Position numbers and translations under genes: made by a program. Shown here piece by piece: positions 60,818 to 64,000 of a stretch of DNA of 64,000 bases. This DNA is from Weissella paramesenteroides ATCC 33313. GTDB lineage: Bacteria > Bacillota > Bacilli > Lactobacillales > Lactobacillaceae. Positions within the stretch are counted from its first letter, which is position 1. The number at the start of each line of letters is the position of its first letter. Where the stretch lies: positions 319,733-383,732 of the forward strand of contig NZ_GG697129.1 in the NCBI RefSeq assembly GCF_000160575.1, read 5' to 3'. The notes below the pieces were generated by a model. The model ran no database searches and was not told the origin of the DNA. It saw only the letters and a list, made by a program, of their open reading frames with translations.

Positions 60818-62170
60818 TTATTTTCGACCAGCGAAGTAACTGATCAAGCCAATGACAACCCAAATTCCCAAAATAACATATTCATATGGCCAAACTAATG
60901 ACACGCCTGTTCCAGGAATAAGCGTTGCCACCGCGATAAGAATAGCAATCACACCACCCAATATCGGCAACCATAGATGTTTGTTACGGAAACCACCCTT
61001 TAATTCAGGGTACTTGCGACGAATAGCCCACAGGTTAAAGGCATTGATTCCCCAGGCTAAGGCAGTCAAGAAACCACCAATGTCCAGAAAGTAAGTCAAT
61101 GCTCCCTTACCTAACCAACCAAGTGATAACACCAATACAAGAGTCATCACAATGGCACGGCTTGGCGTACCATATTTTGGATGTACTTTTGCAAAATATT
61201 GTGGCAAAATTTTTTGTTCTGCTAATGAATAAATCAAGCGTGGTGCTGCTGAAAACAATGCTAGGAAACTTGTTCCTAATCCTAAGAACGAAATAACAAA
61301 GGCTGCTGTTCCCAACAATGGGAAGCCTTCCGCTTTAAAGGCATCAATTGTTCCCATTTCCATTTTTGCTGTACTTTGCCAAGGATGAATCCAAGCTGAT
61401 GCTAACAATACTAGTAAATAATAGGCTGCCGCAATCATAATGGCAATCACAACAATTCGTCCAATTTTTCGAGCTGGCGTTTTGACCTCTTCAGCCATAA
61501 CACCAATCGATTCCCAACCAGTTAGAAACGTCATGGCTGGTAGGATAAATCTAAATATCTCAGGTGTCTTTGATTGCCCATCATAGAATGCGGGCCAAAA
61601 ATTGCTAGGCTTTCCATGACTAAAACCAACGACAACCAACACAACTCCAATTATAACCAGTAAGATAAATAATACAATTTGTACGTTACTCGTTAGACTA
61701 GCACCACGGTAATTAATTGCGAAAATAAATAATGTAATCAATACACCCAATGCTAATTCCGTGTAATGGACCTTCATACCAGCAAATGAATAAGCAGGTC
61801 CAGTAGCAATTTGTGGAATAATCTGTGAAAGTAACATGCTGGATGCTGTCACATAAAATGCCAAAGCACTCAAATATGAACCCAACAATGCCCACCCGGC
61901 AAACATACCACCTTTTTTACCAAAAGCCTTGTATCCATAAACAACTTCACCACCAGCTTTCGGATACACCGTTGATAGCTCAGCAAATGATAGTGAAACT
62001 AAAATCGCGAGTACTGATGCCGCCAATAACCCAAAAATTTCTCCACCCGCGCCATATTGATGAAAAAACTGACTATTCGTGTAAATCCAACTACTACCAA
62101 TTACACCACCAGAACCTAAGGAAATAATTCCTAATGTGCTAATGCTTGGCTTAAGCCCATTCTGTGCCAT
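60818..62170 (-). CDS. APC family amino acid permease
   Basis: A 450-residue, 12-TM amino acid/polyamine/organocation transporter. It starts MAQNGLKPSISTLGIISLGS with the family's GSGGVIGSSWIY helix-1 break and has FLTGWESIGVMAEEVKTPAR (helix 6) and PRLIYSLAEQKILPQYFAKV. The ATG at 62170 gives the typical N-terminus with AGGTAGGA upstream, although the frame is open to 62302. The substrate is not known; glutamate/GABA- or polyamine-type members are possible. It is a single gene. Confidence 0.9.
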   Translation of the reverse strand: MAQNGLKPSISTLGIISLGSGGVIGSSWIYTNSQFFHQYGAGGEIFGLLAASVLAILVSLSFAELSTVYPKAGGEVVYGYKAFGKKGGMFAGWALLGSYLSALAFYVTASSMLLSQIIPQIATGPAYSFAGMKVHYTELALGVLITLFIFAINYRGASLTSNVQIVLFILLVIIGVVLVVVGFSHGKPSNFWPAFYDGQSKTPEIFRFILPAMTFLTGWESIGVMAEEVKTPARKIGRIVVIAIMIAAAYYLLVLLASAWIHPWQSTAKMEMGTIDAFKAEGFPLLGTAAFVISFLGLGTSFLALFSAAPRLIYSLAEQKILPQYFAKVHPKYGTPSRAIVMTLVLVLSLGWLGKGALTYFLDIGGFLTALAWGINAFNLWAIRRKYPELKGGFRNKHLWLPILGGVIAILIAVATLIPGTGVSLVWPYEYVILGIWVVIGLISYFAGRK

Positions 62171-62366
62171 AAATAATCCTACCTTTCCCAAAACCACCTT
62201 AAACATCATATCCAAGAAGCGAATGTTTTTACCTAACTTGCCTACTATTAGAGAATCGCTTAGTGATATGTAATAATCCCTATTTACCACAATAAAATAC
62301 ATTTATTAAGACTTATTTTACCAAAAAATCCCAACAGTAGGACTTCCTTTAGAAAAAACAAATTAT

Positions 62367-63047
62367 TTATAATAAAATTTGTTTGATTTGATCATAACTG
62401 TTTGCCGTATAAGTCGGTTGATAGTCAAATGTATTTTCCATTTCATTGGGATTGTACCAAATACTTCGCAGACCCACACGATTTGCTCCCAAAATATCTG
62501 ACTGTAAACGATCACCAATCATAAATGTATTTTCCCGCGTTAATTGCTGATACTTATTAAAGATTGGTAAAAAGAATTCTGTACTTGGCTTAGAAAAGCC
62601 AATATCTTCAGAGATAAAATAATCATCAAAATATTTTAGTAGACCGGAACCTTCTAGACGATCAAATTGTGTTTTTTTAACCCCGTTGGTACCAACAAAT
62701 AACGTGAAATCATTTTGCTTTAAACTATCTAGTAAAGCTGTTGCACCAGGTAATGTATAAAAATTATGATTCAACATTTCACGATACTCGGCCTCTAATT
62801 TCACACCATTAGCATCAATGTCAAAAAGAGCTAACGTTTTTGAAAAACGGGTGTCCAGTAATGGTTGTCGTGGCACGCCACTTTCAATCTGCTGCCAGAC
62901 TTTTTGATTAATTGTTTGATAGGTTGAAAAGCCTTGATGAATATCAGCAACACCATTCGTTTTTAGAATTTTTTTCACCCCTTCAACCTCACCTTTTTGA
63001 AAATCTAATAAGGTATCATCGAGGTCAAAAATAATATATTTTGACAT
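62367..63047 (-). CDS. HAD family hydrolase, YjjG/YfnB type
   Basis: A 226-residue haloacid dehalogenase-fold phosphatase. Motif I is FDLDDTLLDFQKGE, motif II FVGTNGVKKTQFDRL, motif III Lys in SEDIGFSKPSTEFF and motif IV MIGDRLQSDILGA. The TNGVxxTQ and SEDIGxxKP signatures are those of YjjG-type nucleotidases, which act on pyrimidine 5'-nucleotides including damaged ones. AAAGGAGCC precedes the ATG. It is monocistronic. Confidence 0.93.
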   Translation of the reverse strand: MSKYIIFDLDDTLLDFQKGEVEGVKKILKTNGVADIHQGFSTYQTINQKVWQQIESGVPRQPLLDTRFSKTLALFDIDANGVKLEAEYREMLNHNFYTLPGATALLDSLKQNDFTLFVGTNGVKKTQFDRLEGSGLLKYFDDYFISEDIGFSKPSTEFFLPIFNKYQQLTRENTFMIGDRLQSDILGANRVGLRSIWYNPNEMENTFDYQPTYTANSYDQIKQILL

Positions 63048-63155
63048 GCTGGCTCCTTTACACTGAAAATCTGTTTTTTAAATATCTTTGTTCCTTATCA
63101 TAAATAAAGTGCACGAAAAATGAAAGGCATTTCATAATTTATTAGATAAACACAA

Positions 63156-63369
63156 AAGAAGTTGGGACATGAGGAAATGTTCCAACTCCTTTTTCTAAAA
63201 ATATCTTAATTAAAAGCATTTCAGTTTGATAGCATAAACGCGTTCAAAAAGTCTGAAGCCTCAATGTAACGCAATTTAAGCCATTCCTGTCCTTCGCTTT
63301 GCTTCGGCCAAAAATGACGCAAATCACGTTACACACCGGCTTCAAAACAACTTTTGTCTCGCTCTCTTT
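63156..63369 (-). repeat. family A 3'-end repeat, full-length copy after the GNAT gene
   Basis: Minus-strand order: AGAGCGAGACAAAAGTTGTT, long stem-loop (outer GTGTAACG/CGTTACA, inner arms less well paired than in other copies), loop with GAAGCAAAGCGAAGGACAGG, GGCTTCAGACTTTTTGAACG, spacer, and terminal hairpin AGTTGGAACATT with ATGTCCCAACT (63160-63192). Bases 63048-63155 hold no gene and only AT-rich sequence. Confidence 0.85.
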
Positions 63370-63377
63370 CAACTAAT

Positions 63378-63902
63378 TTATTGTGCTCGACGGATAACTG
63401 CATCAATTGACAATGTCTGCATGGCTTGCAAGTATTCCGTTGCAGAAACATCTTCGGTCGTTGCCAATAGATGGAAAACGCCACCAGAATTTTCAGAAAG
63501 CAATTGCTTATCCTGGAAGCCATTACGCATGTAAAATGCATAGCGTTTAACACGTTGTTCTTCGTTTTCTGCTTGTTGGCCAGTTTCTTCAGCCTCCAAG
63601 ATCAGCCCTTCTGGATAACGTTCCTTCAAAATAGCTAAGGCATGACTACCATAACCCTTGCTTTGAATTGCTGCATCCATAGCGAAATATAGTACAAAAG
63701 CCTTCGCTACCCCTATTTCACACAAATACAAGACACCAATTACTTGGTCCTCATCAGTAATTACTTGCATTCTTGTGCCACTCTGTTGCTCAGACATCGC
63801 AACTAAATCCGCAATCGGACGTTGCTCATATTCCGGAAAAGCCTCAAGATAAATACGTTCCCAGTCTGCTTCAGTCTTTGGCGTAACATCAATGATTTCC
63901 AT
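63378..63902 (-). CDS. GNAT family N-acetyltransferase
   Basis: A 174-residue acetyl-CoA-dependent acyltransferase. The acetyl-CoA binding segment is FAMDAAIQSKGYGSHALAIL (Q/RxxGxG/A type motif QSKGYG), followed by LILEAEE and YAFYMRNGF. The ATG at 63902 has GAGGTG 6-7 bases upstream; the GTG at 63911 overlaps that site. Substrate unknown. A possible -10 (TATAAT) is about 45 bp upstream. Confidence 0.88.
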   Translation of the reverse strand: MEIIDVTPKTEADWERIYLEAFPEYEQRPIADLVAMSEQQSGTRMQVITDEDQVIGVLYLCEIGVAKAFVLYFAMDAAIQSKGYGSHALAILKERYPEGLILEAEETGQQAENEEQRVKRYAFYMRNGFQDKQLLSENSGGVFHLLATTEDVSATEYLQAMQTLSIDAVIRRAQ

Positions 63903-63971
63903 TTTTAACACCTCATTCTATCGACATAAATTATAAACTCCTCATGATTATAACATGAATCTGCATTTATA

Positions 63972-64000
63972 AAAAAAGCATCAAGTTCGTCACTTGATGC
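63972..64000 (-). terminator. terminator of a minus-strand gene beyond the window
   Basis: GCATCAAGT-gacga-ACTTGATGC on the minus strand with a T7 run following. Confidence 0.85.

Noticed and set aside
63902..63945. Four-codon minigene (ATG to TGA) with its own AGGAG before the GNAT gene
   Set aside because: It is too short to separate from chance in AT-rich leader sequence.

Overview
This window comes from a low-G+C, heterofermentative lactic acid bacterium. The best fit is Weissella or a close Leuconostoc-type relative in the Lactobacillaceae, judged from gene content alone. Markers are xylulose-5-P/fructose-6-P phosphoketolase, a fused aldehyde/alcohol dehydrogenase AdhE, an AraR-controlled araBDA and araE set, an Adc-type zinc operon, DtpT, and an rsmG-parA-parB-DUF951-ychF-DUF1129 block with a perfect parS site. 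About nine tenths of the coding sequence is on the minus strand. With parS at 56.5 kb, this suggests (inference) that oriC lies to the right of the window. I see no phage, IS element, CRISPR array or rRNA.

Layout. 0-3.5 kb: end of an ABC exporter, hflX, a histidine phosphatase and two identical tRNA-Glu genes. 3.5-13.6 kb: exonuclease III, adhE behind a near-consensus promoter, a copper operon (copY, two cupredoxins, copA) with cop boxes, peptidase PepO and a membrane protein. 13.6-20.4 kb: phosphoketolase with a GntR regulator, an MFS pump, an HD hydrolase, a membrane HExxH protein and a Cys-tRNA(Pro) deacylase. 20.6-25.9 kb: a tandem duplication of a polar amino acid ABC transporter and two small DUF proteins. 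26-36 kb: an aldo/keto reductase, then the arabinose regulon (araBDA, divergent araR, araE) with AraR boxes and cre sites, interrupted by a MATE pump. 36-43 kb: an ABC-F protein, the zinc operon adcR-adcA-adcC-adcB under a double AdcR operator, and an OatA-like acyltransferase. 43-49.8 kb: SprT, DUF975, five tRNA genes in a 213-bp inverted repeat around dtpT and a phosphoesterase, an MFS pump and DUF1836. 50-64 kb: a two-component system, DUF1129-ychF-DUF951-parB-parA-rsmG, parS, mutY, rpiA, a CiaRH-like system, an APC permease, a YjjG-like HAD phosphatase and a GNAT acetyltransferase.

How the genes work together. Arabinose enters by AraE and becomes xylulose-5-P through AraA, AraB and AraD. 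Phosphoketolase splits this to acetyl-P and glyceraldehyde-3-P, and AdhE can reoxidise NADH by making ethanol from acetyl-CoA. RpiA links ribose-5-P and ribulose-5-P.

The most unusual signal is a family of intergenic repeats placed after minus-strand stop codons. Full copies (about 210 bp at 32.5, 49.9 and 63.2 kb) carry a long stem-loop and a strong terminator hairpin. Arm sequences differ between copies while still pairing, and the loop stays constant, which points to a conserved structure. Other notable points are parS embedded in a 44-bp palindrome that also looks like a terminator, a MutY that has lost all four iron-sulfur cysteines, and a 2.7-kb segment between tRNA inverted repeats that could invert and exchange the promoters of two tRNA arrays.
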